Source: RH-AL1 sp964235705 (GTDB lineage Bacteria > Pseudomonadota > Alphaproteobacteria > Rhizobiales > Beijerinckiaceae). Taken from it: 64,000 bases of DNA. Both the position numbers and the translations under genes were made by a program. This document shows positions 15,983-24,600 of this stretch, piece after piece (position 1 is the stretch's first letter; every line of letters begins with the position of its first letter). Below the pieces are notes generated by a model. That model was not told the DNA's origin, did not search any database, and saw nothing but the letters and a program-made list of their open reading frames with translations. The stretch spans positions 24,734 to 88,733 of the forward strand of contig CAXSDP010000009.1 in assembly GCA_964235705.1 (NCBI GenBank), given 5' to 3'.

Positions 15983-16417
15983 CTAGCTCACCTTGACGCC
16001 GGTGCCCAGCGCGAGCGTCCCGCCCCCGGTCAGCGTGGCGGTCAGGGCGCCGTCGCTGCCGATCGCGACGGAACTCACCGTGCCGCTGGTCGTGCCGTCG
16101 GCCGACGTCACCGTGTGGCCGATCGTGGCGTCGGCCTGGGACAGGGCGGCGGTGGTCTGGAGCAGGTCGAGCTTGGCGTTGGTTTGGATGGTCTGGCCGA
16201 CCGCCGAGAACGAGGCGAGCTGGCCGAGGAACTGCGTCGGGTCGCTCGGGCTGGTCGGGTCCTGGTTCTGGATCTCGGTCACCAGGAGCGTCAGGAAGCT
16301 GTTGTAGTCGAGGGTCGCGGCCGCCTGGGCCGACGCCGTGCTCGTCGAGGCGGGGCTGCTCGTCGCCGTGGTGGCCGGCAGCGTGGTCGTCGTCGTCGTG
16401 GGGGTTACGCTGGTCAT
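15983..16417 (-). CDS. flgD: Flagellar hook assembly protein FlgD
   Basis: A 144-residue hook-cap scaffold. A Thr/Ser/Ala-rich N-terminal leader of about 35 residues is followed by the FlgD core DYNSFLTLLVTEIQNQDPTSPSDPTQFLGQLASFSAVGQ. The short length, without the C-terminal FLN/tudor domains of enterobacterial FlgD, is usual in rhizobia. It is exported, caps the growing hook and is lost on completion. The poly-Thr run near the N-terminus derives from a GTC/GTGG repeat. It lies between flbT and fliQ. Confidence 0.9.
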   Translation of the reverse strand: MTSVTPTTTTTTLPATTATSSPASTSTASAQAAATLDYNSFLTLLVTEIQNQDPTSPSDPTQFLGQLASFSAVGQTIQTNAKLDLLQTTAALSQADATIGHTVTSADGTTSGTVSSVAIGSDGALTATLTGGGTLALGTGVKVS

Positions 16418-16531
16418 GGTCGCCCTCGGCTCGGGGGCGCGTCGCGCGCGCCGTCTTGCCTGAGAGCGTGGACCACCGGGCTTTCGCGGGGCTGACCTTC
16501 CCCGCGGTGCTTCGACCCCGCGCGCGGACGC

Positions 16532-16969
16532 TCAGGAGGCGAGGGCGAGGTCGGGATCGAGCGCGGCGGCGGTCGCATCGGCGGCGGCCTCGCCGGCGAG
16601 CAGGACGTCATCGGTCGGGAACAGCGCGCGCAGACCTTTCAACGCCTCGAAATGGCGGGACGCGGCGACGAGCGCCTCCGTCCGCGCCAGCGCGTCCAGG
16701 ACGCCGCGATGGTCGTAGGCCGCCCGCATGCGGCGCAGGCTGGTCTCGAACAGCGCCTGCGCCGCCGCCGTGTCGCCGGGGCTCATCAGCATGGACTGCA
16801 CGATGAAGTACAGCTGCCGCAGCGGCGTCGTCGCCTTGTCGGGATGCATGACGTGGGCTTCCAGCAGGAAGGTCGCGTCGTTCATCAGTTCGAGGGAGGT
16901 TTTGCGGTCGGCCCGCAGCACCGCGCCGTTGAGGTAGAGCTTCTCGCCGGGGCGAAGGGTGATGTGCAT
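16532..16969 (-). CDS. flbT: Flagellin post-transcriptional regulator FlbT
   Basis: A 145-residue protein beginning MHITLRPGEKLYLNGAVLRADRKTSLELMNDATFLLE, a clear FlbT N-terminus. FlbT binds flagellin mRNA 5' regions and controls their stability or translation in response to hook completion. It pairs with FlaF, encoded immediately upstream (six-base spacing). No flagellin gene is in this window, so its target lies elsewhere. Confidence 0.94.
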   Translation of the reverse strand: MHITLRPGEKLYLNGAVLRADRKTSLELMNDATFLLEAHVMHPDKATTPLRQLYFIVQSMLMSPGDTAAAQALFETSLRRMRAAYDHRGVLDALARTEALVAASRHFEALKGLRALFPTDDVLLAGEAAADATAAALDPDLALAS

Positions 16970-16975
16970 GGGGCC

Positions 16976-17323
16976 TCAGTGCAAACCGTCGCGGATGATG
17001 ACGCAGACGTCGGCGATGCCGGCGTAGTTCCTCGACGCGCCGAGCCGGATGGCGTCCGCCTCCTTCATGATCCAGATGCCGATGGAGATGAGGTTGGCGC
17101 GAAGCGCGTTGGGCAGGGCGTTCTCGGGGGCGGCGAGTTCGGTGATGAACAGGGTCCACAGCTTGCGCGTGTAGTACAGCGCCTCCACGCCCTCGCGCGA
17201 GGGATGGGGCGCGGCGTCCGCCGCCATCAGCATCGCGACGACGCGGTCGAGCGCCCAGGCCTCGTTGCGTCGCGCCTCCACCTGGTCGTCCTCGAAGGCT
17301 TCGGCGTAGGAGAGCTGGTACAT
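16976..17323 (-). CDS. flaF: Flagellar biosynthesis regulator FlaF
   Basis: A 115-residue helical protein with the FlaF pattern (MYQLSYAEAFEDDQVEARRNEAWALDRVVAML, then LYYTRKLWTLFITELA). FlaF acts with FlbT to coordinate flagellin synthesis and export in alphaproteobacteria. It follows flgL by 64 bp and precedes flbT by six. Confidence 0.94.
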   Translation of the reverse strand: MYQLSYAEAFEDDQVEARRNEAWALDRVVAMLMAADAAPHPSREGVEALYYTRKLWTLFITELAAPENALPNALRANLISIGIWIMKEADAIRLGASRNYAGIADVCVIIRDGLH

Positions 17324-17387
17324 GCCATGACCTGTTTATGGAGGGGAACGTCGGGTCGCGGAGCGCGAGCCGGCACCGGTCGGCTCG

Positions 17388-18446
17388 TCATCCCGACGGG
17401 CTGAGGTAGTTCACGAGGCTGAGCTGCTGGAGCCGCGAGGTCAGGCTGTAGGAGGCTTCCAGCTGGTTCTGCAGGGCCGTCACCTGGCCAGAGAGGGCGT
17501 AGGTGTCCACGCCCGTCAGGTCGCCGACGCTGCCCTTCAGGATCGTGGACTGGGCGGAGATCTGCGTGTTCGCGTCGCTGATCGCCGCCTGCGCGACACC
17601 GACGCCGCTCTGGACGTCCGTCAGGCCGGCGATGCCGGCGTTGATCAGCGTGGTCGCGCGGGACACGGCGGCGGCCTGGGCGTCGCTACCCAGGCTCGAC
17701 CCGCCGGTGAACTCGTTGATGATGGCGTAGCCCTGCGACAGCTCGTTGAAGGCGTCGGACTTGGCGCTGACCGAGGTGGCGATCGTTTGCGAGGGGGAGA
17801 TGGCGGTTCGCAGCGTGGTCGCGGAGGCGGTCTGCGCCGTGCCGGCCCCGTTGCCGGTGAAGATCCCGGTGAACGCCGAACCGTTGAGGAACGTGGTCAG
17901 GGCGGTGGCGCTGATCGCCGCCGCGCCCGAGCCGGTCTGGCTGGTGCCGAAGGCTGATTGGAAGGCAGCGTCGACCGCGCCCTTGGCGGCGGAGGTCGGC
18001 GAGGCCGTGTAGTCCGCCGATGGCGCCTGCGTCGTATTGATGCCGCCGAAGACGTGTTGGCCGGCGACGGACGTGTTGAGCGCGGCCGACAGCGACTGCA
18101 ACGCGGCCTGGGCGGTGGCCTGCAACGCCGCCGTCGACCCGCCGGCGCTGGCGGCCGACACGAGGTCGGCGGAAACGCCCTGGGCGGTCGAGAGGAGGGA
18201 GTCGAGCGCGGTGTTCGTGGCGCCGAGCCGCGTCGAGGCCACGTTGTTGCTCGACGCGTAGCCGTCGAGCTGGTCGGTTTCCGACTGGAGCGAGAGCACG
18301 GTGCCGGTGTTCGCGCCGAGCGTCAGGCCGAGGTCGGCCGGGGCGCCGGAGGAGATTTCCGTCTGCGCCTGCGTCAGCTGGGTTTGGAGTTGCTGCACCG
18401 ACTGCCGCAGCGGCGAGCTCAGGGAGGCCGAGGAGATGTACGTCAT
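17388..18446 (-). CDS. flgL: Flagellar hook-associated protein FlgL
   Basis: A 352-residue flagellin-like junction protein. The N-terminal coiled-coil region (SPLRQSVQQLQTQLTQAQTEISSG) and the C-terminal helices (AQAAISDANTQISAQSTILKG and YALSGQVTALQNQLEASYSLTSRLQQLSLVNYL) are those that pack in the D0/D1 core; the centre is Ala/Ser/Thr-rich. The start ATG is at 18446, 11 bases after the flgK stop; a much longer frame extending upstream overlaps flgK in another frame and is spurious. Confidence 0.92.
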   Translation of the reverse strand: MTYISSASLSSPLRQSVQQLQTQLTQAQTEISSGAPADLGLTLGANTGTVLSLQSETDQLDGYASSNNVASTRLGATNTALDSLLSTAQGVSADLVSAASAGGSTAALQATAQAALQSLSAALNTSVAGQHVFGGINTTQAPSADYTASPTSAAKGAVDAAFQSAFGTSQTGSGAAAISATALTTFLNGSAFTGIFTGNGAGTAQTASATTLRTAISPSQTIATSVSAKSDAFNELSQGYAIINEFTGGSSLGSDAQAAAVSRATTLINAGIAGLTDVQSGVGVAQAAISDANTQISAQSTILKGSVGDLTGVDTYALSGQVTALQNQLEASYSLTSRLQQLSLVNYLSPSG

Positions 18447-18457
18447 GGGGCGGCTCC

Positions 18458-19951
18458 CTAGTTGAAGGCTTGCAGGAGGGACGTGTACAGCGTGCCCACC
18501 GTGTTGAGGATCTGCGCGGAGGCCTGGTAGGCGTGCTCGATGTCGAGCAGCCGCGACAGCTCGTCGTCGAGGTTGACGCCGGTGCCGTTGGACAGCGCGG
18601 TCGTGGTGGCGGTGACGTCGGCGCCCGTGTTCGTCGCGGTGGTCGTCGCGGCCTGGCGCGCCGCGCTGATCGCGCTCACGGACGATGCGGCGTAGCTTTG
18701 CAGGCTTCCCGACGCGATGCCGCCGGAGCTGGCGTCGAAGGACTTGGTCGCCGCCAGCGCGGTGCCCAGCGCGCTCAGGCGGTCGGAGTAGCCGGCGTCG
18801 CCGCTCGTGTTGTAGACGTAGGTTTGGCTCGTGGGATCGTTGATGCCGCCGTCGCGCAGCCGCGTGGCGACGCCGCCCTGCGTCGGATCGACGGCGGCGT
18901 TGACCGTGATGGCGCTGGCGAGCCCGGTGACGCCCGTCGGCAACCCGGTCAGGCCGGTGGCGGTGAAGAGGCCCGGCTCGGTCGGGGCGCCGCCGCCGGT
19001 CTGGTCGCTCTCCGCGAAGGTGGAGATCAGCCCCGAGGCGATCTGGTCGAGCTGGTTCTGGTAGGCCGGCGCGGCCGTGTCGCGCAGCTGCGCGAGCCCG
19101 GCGATGGCGCCACCCCGGATGGGCAGCACGGCGGAGGCGCCGGTCACCGGCACCCCGTCCACCGTCACGGCGTTGCCGGTCGTGCCGGCGGAGAAGGTGC
19201 TGGTGGGGGTGAAGGACACGGTGCGCGGCGTCGTCTCGAACAGGGTCGCGCCGCTGTCGGTGTAGATCGACGTGCCGCCGTTGGCGCCCTGCACGGTGGT
19301 GATGCCGATGGCGTTCGACAGCTGCTTCAGGATGCCGTCGCGCGTGTCCCGCGCGTCGGAGGTGTCGGCGCCGGTGGCGGTGCCGCTGATGATCGCGTTG
19401 TTGACGCTCGTGAACTGCGACAGCAGGCCGTTGACGGTCGACACCGCCGCCGCGATGTCGCCATCGGCCTGCCCGCGCACCTGCTGGACGGTGGCGGAGG
19501 CCGCGTTGAGGTTGCTCGCCAGCGACTGGGCCGACGAGACGGCCGCCGTGGCGAGGTCGTCGTCGTCGGGCTGCGCCGCGTAGGCCTGGAGCGCGGTCGA
19601 CAGCGCCCCGATGGCGGTGGCCGGCGAGGTGTCGGTCGCGGTGGCGCCGGTCGTCGACGACGTGGAATTGAGGCCGAGCGTGTCGGCGATCTGCGTCAGC
19701 CCGGTGCCGAGCGATTGCGCGGACGAGGAGGCGGATTGCGCGTCGAGGAGGTTGACCAGCAGCGCGTTGTCGGTCGCCCGCTGCGTCGGGCCGGTCAGCA
19801 CGCCTCCGCTCACCTGGCTGATGGCGCCGGCGGTCTCGCGCGAGTAATTGGCGTTGCTGACGTTGGCGATGTTCTTGGACAGGACCGCCGATTGCGCCGC
19901 GTTGTTGGCCAACGCCGACTGGGCGATACTCAAGGCTCCAGACAAACTCAT
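18458..19951 (-). CDS. flgK: Flagellar hook-associated protein FlgK
   Basis: A 497-residue hook-filament junction protein, first gene of the long minus-strand flagellar operon. The N-terminus (SGALSIAQSALANNAAQSAVLSKNIANVSNANYSRE) carries the rod/hook signature and the C-terminus (DDELSRLLDIEHAYQASAQILNTVGTLYTSLLQAF) the matching helix. Length is somewhat short, with a reduced central domain as in rhizobia. The 291-bp region upstream (to 20242) should contain the promoter, but no sigma-54 or CtrA site could be identified. Confidence 0.93.
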   Translation of the reverse strand: MSLSGALSIAQSALANNAAQSAVLSKNIANVSNANYSRETAGAISQVSGGVLTGPTQRATDNALLVNLLDAQSASSSAQSLGTGLTQIADTLGLNSTSSTTGATATDTSPATAIGALSTALQAYAAQPDDDDLATAAVSSAQSLASNLNAASATVQQVRGQADGDIAAAVSTVNGLLSQFTSVNNAIISGTATGADTSDARDTRDGILKQLSNAIGITTVQGANGGTSIYTDSGATLFETTPRTVSFTPTSTFSAGTTGNAVTVDGVPVTGASAVLPIRGGAIAGLAQLRDTAAPAYQNQLDQIASGLISTFAESDQTGGGAPTEPGLFTATGLTGLPTGVTGLASAITVNAAVDPTQGGVATRLRDGGINDPTSQTYVYNTSGDAGYSDRLSALGTALAATKSFDASSGGIASGSLQSYAASSVSAISAARQAATTTATNTGADVTATTTALSNGTGVNLDDELSRLLDIEHAYQASAQILNTVGTLYTSLLQAFN

Positions 19952-20242
19952 TGCGCGCGTTCCGATCCGACGCCGGTGTCAACCACCGATGGGGTGACGT
20001 TGATGCGGAAAGGTGGACAGACCGTTTACCTTGCCGCCCCGTTACGGTTTTCGGTGAAATCTTTCGCGCCCCGGTAACGCGAGCGCGATCGCGAGCATAG
20101 CGAAGTATAGTGAGGTAGGACGACCGGCGCGGCCGCTGCTCGTGGGCGCGAGCGGCGCCCGCGCCAACCCCCACGGCATGCGATTTGCCACGGCCGGCCC
20201 GTGGCGAGCCGCGCGGCGCGGTCGCGCCGAACGGGGACAAGG

Positions 20243-21841
20243 ATGCTCGATCGTAGGGGATTTCTCGGGGCGACGGCCGGCGCCGCGCTCGCCACGCCGC
20301 TCGCGTCGCTGCCCTTGGCCGCCCCGGCGCTCGCGCAAGGCGCCAAGGTCCTGCGCTTCGTGCCCCAGGCCAACCTCGCGAACTTCGACCCCATCTGGGG
20401 GACGCAATACGTCGTGCGCAACGCCGCGGTCCTCGTGTGGGACATGCTCTACGGCATCGACAGCCAGCTCAAGCCGCAGCGCCAGATGATCGAGGCGGAG
20501 GAGGTGTCGGCCGACGGCCTGACCTGGACCTTCCGGTTGCGCACCGGGCTCAAGTTCCACGACGGCGAGCCGGTGCTCGCCAGGGACGTGGTCGCGAGCC
20601 TGACGCGCTGGTCGGCGCGCGACCCGCTGGGCTTGATGATCCGGGCGATCCAGCAGGAGTTGGTCGCCGTCGACGACCGCACGTTCCGTTGGCGGCTGTC
20701 CAAGCCGTTCCCCAAGCTGCTCCTGGCGCTCGGCAAGACCAACGCGCCGGTGGCCTTCATCATGCCCGAGCGGATCGCCAAGACCGACCCGTTCACGCAG
20801 ATCACGGAGTACATCGGTTCCGGCCCGATGACGTTCAAGCAGGGCGAGTGGCTGCCGGGCGCGCGGGCGGTCTTCGAGCGCTTCGCGGGGTACAAGCCCC
20901 GCGACGAGCCATCCTCGTGGCTCGCCGGCGGCAAGCGCATCCTGGTCGACCGGGTCGAATGGGTGGTGCTGCCCGATCCGGCGACCGCCGCCGCCGCGCT
21001 CCAGAACGGCGAGGTGGACTGGTGGGAAACGCCGATCCCCGACCTCGTGCCGCTGCTGAGGCAGAACGGCATCAACGTCGACATCGCGGACCCGCTCGGC
21101 AACATCGGCTCGTTCCGGATGAACCACCTTTACCCGCCCTTCGACAACCCGAAGGTCCGCCAGGCGGTGCTCACCGCCATGAGCCAGGAAGACTACATGC
21201 GCGCCCTCGTCGGCGACGACCCGGCGCTGTGGAAGACCTTGCCGGGCTTCTTCACGCCGGGCACGCCGTTGTACACGGACGCCGGCGGCTCGGCCGTGGG
21301 CAAGGGCGACATCGCCGCCGGCAAGCGGTTGCTGGCCGAGGCCGGCTACAAGGGCGAGCCGGTCACCTGCATCGTGGCGCAGGACCAGCCCATCGTGAAG
21401 GCGCAGGGCGACGTCACCATCGACCTGCTGAAGCGCATGGGCTTCAACGTCGATTTCGTCGCGACCGATTGGGGCACGGTGGGGCAGCGCCGCGCGTCCA
21501 AGGCCAAACCCGGACAGGGCGGCTGGAACATGTTCCACACCTGGCATGCCGGGGCCGACTGCGTGAACCCGGCCGCCTACCCGGCCGTGCGCGCCAACGG
21601 CGACAAGGCGTGGTTCGGCTGGCCCAACCTGCCCCCGGTCGAAGCCGCGATCGGCGAATGGTTCGACGCCGCCGACGCGCCGGCCGAGAAGGCGGCGATC
21701 GACAAGATCAACGTCGCCGCCTGTGAAGGCGTCGTCTACGTGCCGACCGGCTTCTTCCTCGGCTACCAAGCGTGGCGTAAGACCGTGTCGGGCGTGGTCA
21801 AGGGGCCGATCCCCTTCGCCTGGGGCGTGTCGAAAGCCTGA
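20243..21841 (+). CDS. ABC transporter solute-binding protein, family 5
   Basis: A 532-residue peptide/nickel-type periplasmic binding protein. The N-terminus MLDRRGFLGATAGAALATP has a twin-arginine-like motif and hydrophobic core, and processing after ALAQG is likely. The body shows family hallmarks: a TWTFRLRTGLKFHDGEPV segment and FRMNHLYPPFDNPKVRQAVLTAM. Start ATG 20243 has a GGGGACAAGG ribosome site. No permease or ATPase genes are adjacent, so it is an orphan receptor here; the next gene, on the same strand, is a metal-dependent hydrolase, which may act on the imported compound. Substrate unknown. Confidence 0.88.
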   Translation: MLDRRGFLGATAGAALATPLASLPLAAPALAQGAKVLRFVPQANLANFDPIWGTQYVVRNAAVLVWDMLYGIDSQLKPQRQMIEAEEVSADGLTWTFRLRTGLKFHDGEPVLARDVVASLTRWSARDPLGLMIRAIQQELVAVDDRTFRWRLSKPFPKLLLALGKTNAPVAFIMPERIAKTDPFTQITEYIGSGPMTFKQGEWLPGARAVFERFAGYKPRDEPSSWLAGGKRILVDRVEWVVLPDPATAAAALQNGEVDWWETPIPDLVPLLRQNGINVDIADPLGNIGSFRMNHLYPPFDNPKVRQAVLTAMSQEDYMRALVGDDPALWKTLPGFFTPGTPLYTDAGGSAVGKGDIAAGKRLLAEAGYKGEPVTCIVAQDQPIVKAQGDVTIDLLKRMGFNVDFVATDWGTVGQRRASKAKPGQGGWNMFHTWHAGADCVNPAAYPAVRANGDKAWFGWPNLPPVEAAIGEWFDAADAPAEKAAIDKINVAACEGVVYVPTGFFLGYQAWRKTVSGVVKGPIPFAWGVSKA

Positions 21842-21910
21842 CGGCCGGTCGAAGACATGGGGGCCGGCCCGCGCGGCGCCGACCGGCCGATCACCAATCG
21901 GAGTTGATGT

Positions 21911-23050
21911 TTGAACCACGACCTCATCCTGAAAGGGGCGCGCGTCATCGACCCCTCCCAGAACCACGACGGCATCGCCGACGTGGCCTTCGCGAACGGC
22001 CGCGTGTCGGGCTTCGGCGGCGGGCTCACGGCGAGCCCGGGCACGCAGGTGCGCGACATGGCCGGCGCCATCGTGACGCCCGGCCTCATCGACCTGCACA
22101 CCCACGTCTACTGGGGCGGCAGCGCGATCAGCATCGACGCCGACGAGTTCTGCCGCGCGTCGGGCGTCACCACCTCCGTCGACACCGGCAGCGCCGGTCC
22201 CGGCAACTTCGCCGGCTTCCGCCGCCACGTCATCGAGCGGGCGGAGGCCCGCATCCTGGCCTACCTCCACGTGTCCTTCGCCGGCATCTACGCCTACGCC
22301 GCCAACGTCATGGTCGGCGAGAGCGAGGACATGCGCATGATGGCCCCGCGCGACGCGGTCGACGTCGCCGAGGCCAACCGGGACGTGATCGTCGGCATCA
22401 AGGTCCGCGTCGGCCGACTCGCCTCGGGCAGCCAGGGCACGGCGCCCCTCGACATCGCGCTCCAGGTGGCGGAGGAAACCGGCCTGCCCCTCATGGCGCA
22501 CATCGACCACCCGCCGCCCTCCTACGAGGAGGTGCTGGCGATGCTGCGGCCGGGCGACGTGCTGACCCACGCCTTCCGCCCGTTCCCGAATTCGCCGGTC
22601 ACCGCGCAGGGTGCGATCAAGCCGGCCGTGCGCGCCGCGCGGGAACGCGGCGTGCTCTTCGACATCGGCCACGGCAAGGGCTCCTTCGCCTTCAAGACCG
22701 CGCGGGCGATGCTGGCCGGCGGCTTTCTGCCGGACACGATCTCGTCGGACGTGCACCAACTCTGCGTCAACGGCCCCGCCTTCGACCAGGTCACGACCAT
22801 GTCGAAGATGCTGTGCCTGGGCATGAGCCTCAACGAGGTCGTCGCCGCCTCGACCGTGAACGCGGCGGTGGCGCTGCGGCGCATGGAATACGGCTCGCTG
22901 AAGGTCGGCAGCCTCGGCGACGCCACCGTCATCGCGGTGAGCGACGGCGAATTCGACTACGTCGACGTGCGCGGCGAGCACATGACCGGCGCGCGACGCA
23001 TCACGTCGGAGGGCGTGGTCCTGCGCGGCAAGTGGTGGCACCCGAACTGA
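21911..23050 (+). CDS. Amidohydrolase/deacetylase-family metal-dependent hydrolase
   Basis: A 379-residue amidohydrolase-superfamily enzyme. Metal ligands are visible: the HxH of DLHTHVYWGG, the candidate carboxylated Lys in VGIKVRVG, His in LMAHIDHPP, and Asp/His in SSDVHQ. The fold fits the dihydroorotase-like amidohydrolase/deacetylase family, which hydrolyses cyclic amides or acetylated compounds. Start is TTG at 21911 with GGAG at 21900-21903; the ATG at 21907 is out of frame. It lies 69 bp after the solute-binding protein, suggesting a shared uptake-and-degradation role. Substrate not deducible. Confidence 0.8.
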   Translation: MNHDLILKGARVIDPSQNHDGIADVAFANGRVSGFGGGLTASPGTQVRDMAGAIVTPGLIDLHTHVYWGGSAISIDADEFCRASGVTTSVDTGSAGPGNFAGFRRHVIERAEARILAYLHVSFAGIYAYAANVMVGESEDMRMMAPRDAVDVAEANRDVIVGIKVRVGRLASGSQGTAPLDIALQVAEETGLPLMAHIDHPPPSYEEVLAMLRPGDVLTHAFRPFPNSPVTAQGAIKPAVRAARERGVLFDIGHGKGSFAFKTARAMLAGGFLPDTISSDVHQLCVNGPAFDQVTTMSKMLCLGMSLNEVVAASTVNAAVALRRMEYGSLKVGSLGDATVIAVSDGEFDYVDVRGEHMTGARRITSEGVVLRGKWWHPN

Positions 23051-23195
23051 GATCGCGAGCCGCGCTCCAGGGCGATCCACGCACTGGCGCCGCGCGCCGG
23101 TTCGGTCAGCCCTCGCGGGGGCACACGATTTGGTGTCATCACGCGTCACGCGTCAGCTTCCCGGGTAACGGCCGCCTCGCTCATCGCGGCCTTCT

Positions 23196-23211
23196 AAGGT
23201 AGGGATACCTT
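23196..23211. repeat. AAGGTA-N4-TACCTT palindrome, copy 1
   Basis: A perfect 6-bp inverted repeat with a four-base loop, preceded by CT. The same palindrome with a different loop occurs at 57975-57990. Both are in non-coding DNA near gene ends. It may be a weak terminator or an operator; nothing decides between these. Confidence 0.5.
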
Positions 23212-23339
23212 ACGCCTGGTCCGTCGTGGCGGCAAGGCCCGGGGTCGCCGACGCGACCACCGCCATCTTACCTGGGGCCGAGCGGCCGACGAGCGATGCC
23301 GCATCCACGCGTCGACCGGGATCGTGCTGGGGGGAGGTT

Positions 23340-23424
23340 TGGTGGGAGAGGAAGGACTCGAACCTTCGAAGGCGTAGCCAGCGGATTTACAGTCCGCCCC
23401 CTTTGCCGCTCGGGACACTCTCCC
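23340..23424 (-). tRNA. tRNA-Tyr (anticodon GTA)
   Basis: Read on the minus strand, an 85-nt cloverleaf with a 7-bp acceptor stem (GGGAGAG/CTCTCCC), a long class II variable arm (typical of bacterial tyrosine tRNA), anticodon loop ACTGTAAATC giving GTA, the T-loop GGTTCGAGTCC, and an encoded CCA end at 23340-23342. Confidence 0.95.
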
Positions 23425-23610
23425 ACGCCGCGCCTTCGCGCGTGGCAGGCTTATCGATAGAGCCGACGGCGCTGTCAACCCGCTGTCTCGCCACGGGCGA
23501 TGGATGCCAGGGTCAATGGAAAACGAGCCGGCACGGTTGCCTCCGGCGCGACTTCCCGTTATATCCGCACCCTCGCCGCCGCCCCGGGGCCGCGAGGTAC
23601 GATTTGTGTC

Positions 23611-23685
23611 GGGCGCGTAGCTCAGCGGGAGAGCACTCCCTTGACATGGGAGGGGTCACAGGTTCAATCCCTGTCGTGCCCACCA
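23611..23685 (+). tRNA. tRNA-Val (anticodon GAC)
   Basis: A 75-nt cloverleaf: acceptor GGGCGCG pairing with CGTGCCC, D-loop AGCTCAGCGGGAGAGC, anticodon stem CTCCC/GGGAG around TTGACAT (anticodon GAC), T-loop GGTTCAATCCC, encoded CCA at 23683-23685. It is divergent from tRNA-Tyr. The 186 bp between them holds no gene. Confidence 0.95.
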
Positions 23686-23799
23686 CACCAAGTCCTTGTT
23701 CCGTAACGAGGATCACGATCATCGCACCCAAAGATGTCCGATCATCGCCGACTTCTCGGCCACCTTCGGCATGTCCACGGCTTCGACGTGGCCAACGCG

Positions 23800-24600
23800 T
23801 CAGGCGGACGGCGGCACGTCGAGCCGCACCGCGATCCCCCGCAAGTCGGGCCGGGGCGCCGGATAGCGCTGCATCACCAGCGGATCGTGCCCGGGCACGA
23901 TGTGATCGCGCGAGGGGGCGGCGGCCAGCACGCGCTCGTAGCTGTCGAGCGTGTCGGCGACGCTGACGCAGATCGGGAAGGGTCGCCCGGTCTCCATGTT
24001 CTCGTAGAAATGCGAGGCGTCGGAGGCGAGGACGATTGGACCGCGCGCCGTGTTGACCCTGACGAATTGCAGCCCGGCCGAGTGACCCGGCGCCGGATGC
24101 AGCGTGATGCCGGGGTAGAGGGTCACGGGACCGTTGTGCAGCCGCACGCGCCCGGCGTAGTTCGCGCGAACGACGTCGACCACGTCCTCCACCGCGAAGG
24201 CGTTGCGCATGTGGGCGTGGCGCATGTGGCGGCCGACGGCGAAGTGGAGGTCCGGCTCCTGCAGGTGGAACGTCGCCGCCGGGAAACGGAGCAAATTGCC
24301 GACGTGGTCGTAGTGCAGGTGGGTCAGCACCACGTCGCGCACGGCGTCGGGCTCGACGTCGAGGAGGCGCAACGCGTCGACCGGGCAGCGCAGGTACTCC
24401 CGCCCGCGCTGCGCGGCGGTGGCGGCGGTGAAGCCGAGGTCCACCACGATCGTGCGATCCGCGTTTCGGATCAACCAGATGAAATAGTCCATCGGCATCG
24501 GGCCATCGTGCGGGTCGCCGCCGATGAAATGCTCCGAGCGCCGCGCGTCCCGCCGGGCATAGCGGATCGCGAAGACCTCGTAGTCCGGTTGCTCGGTCAT
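23800..24600 (-). CDS. N-acyl homoserine lactonase-like metallo-beta-lactamase-fold hydrolase
   Basis: A 266-residue MBL-fold protein. The zinc-binding HxHxDH motif is THLHYDH (His94, His96, Asp98, His99); further ligands are the His in PAPGHSAG, Asp in LASDASH and the late His in IVPGHD. This arrangement and size match the AiiA/AttM-type lactonase family, which opens N-acyl homoserine lactone rings, although many relatives have other lactone substrates. No signal peptide. It is monocistronic, between tRNA-Val and a TonB receptor. No LuxI/LuxR is in the window. Confidence 0.75.
   Translation of the reverse strand: MTEQPDYEVFAIRYARRDARRSEHFIGGDPHDGPMPMDYFIWLIRNADRTIVVDLGFTAATAAQRGREYLRCPVDALRLLDVEPDAVRDVVLTHLHYDHVGNLLRFPAATFHLQEPDLHFAVGRHMRHAHMRNAFAVEDVVDVVRANYAGRVRLHNGPVTLYPGITLHPAPGHSAGLQFVRVNTARGPIVLASDASHFYENMETGRPFPICVSVADTLDSYERVLAAAPSRDHIVPGHDPLVMQRYPAPRPDLRGIAVRLDVPPSA

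Noticed and set aside
12991..15996. A 1001-codon plus-strand open frame opposite flhA and fliQ
   Set aside because: It is antisense to clear FlhA/FliQ coding sequence, with Arg/His/Asp-rich composition typical of a high-GC shadow frame.
20042..23149. A 1035-codon minus-strand open frame
   Set aside because: It lies opposite the solute-binding protein and amidohydrolase genes, both with recognisable motifs; the minus frame has no domain.
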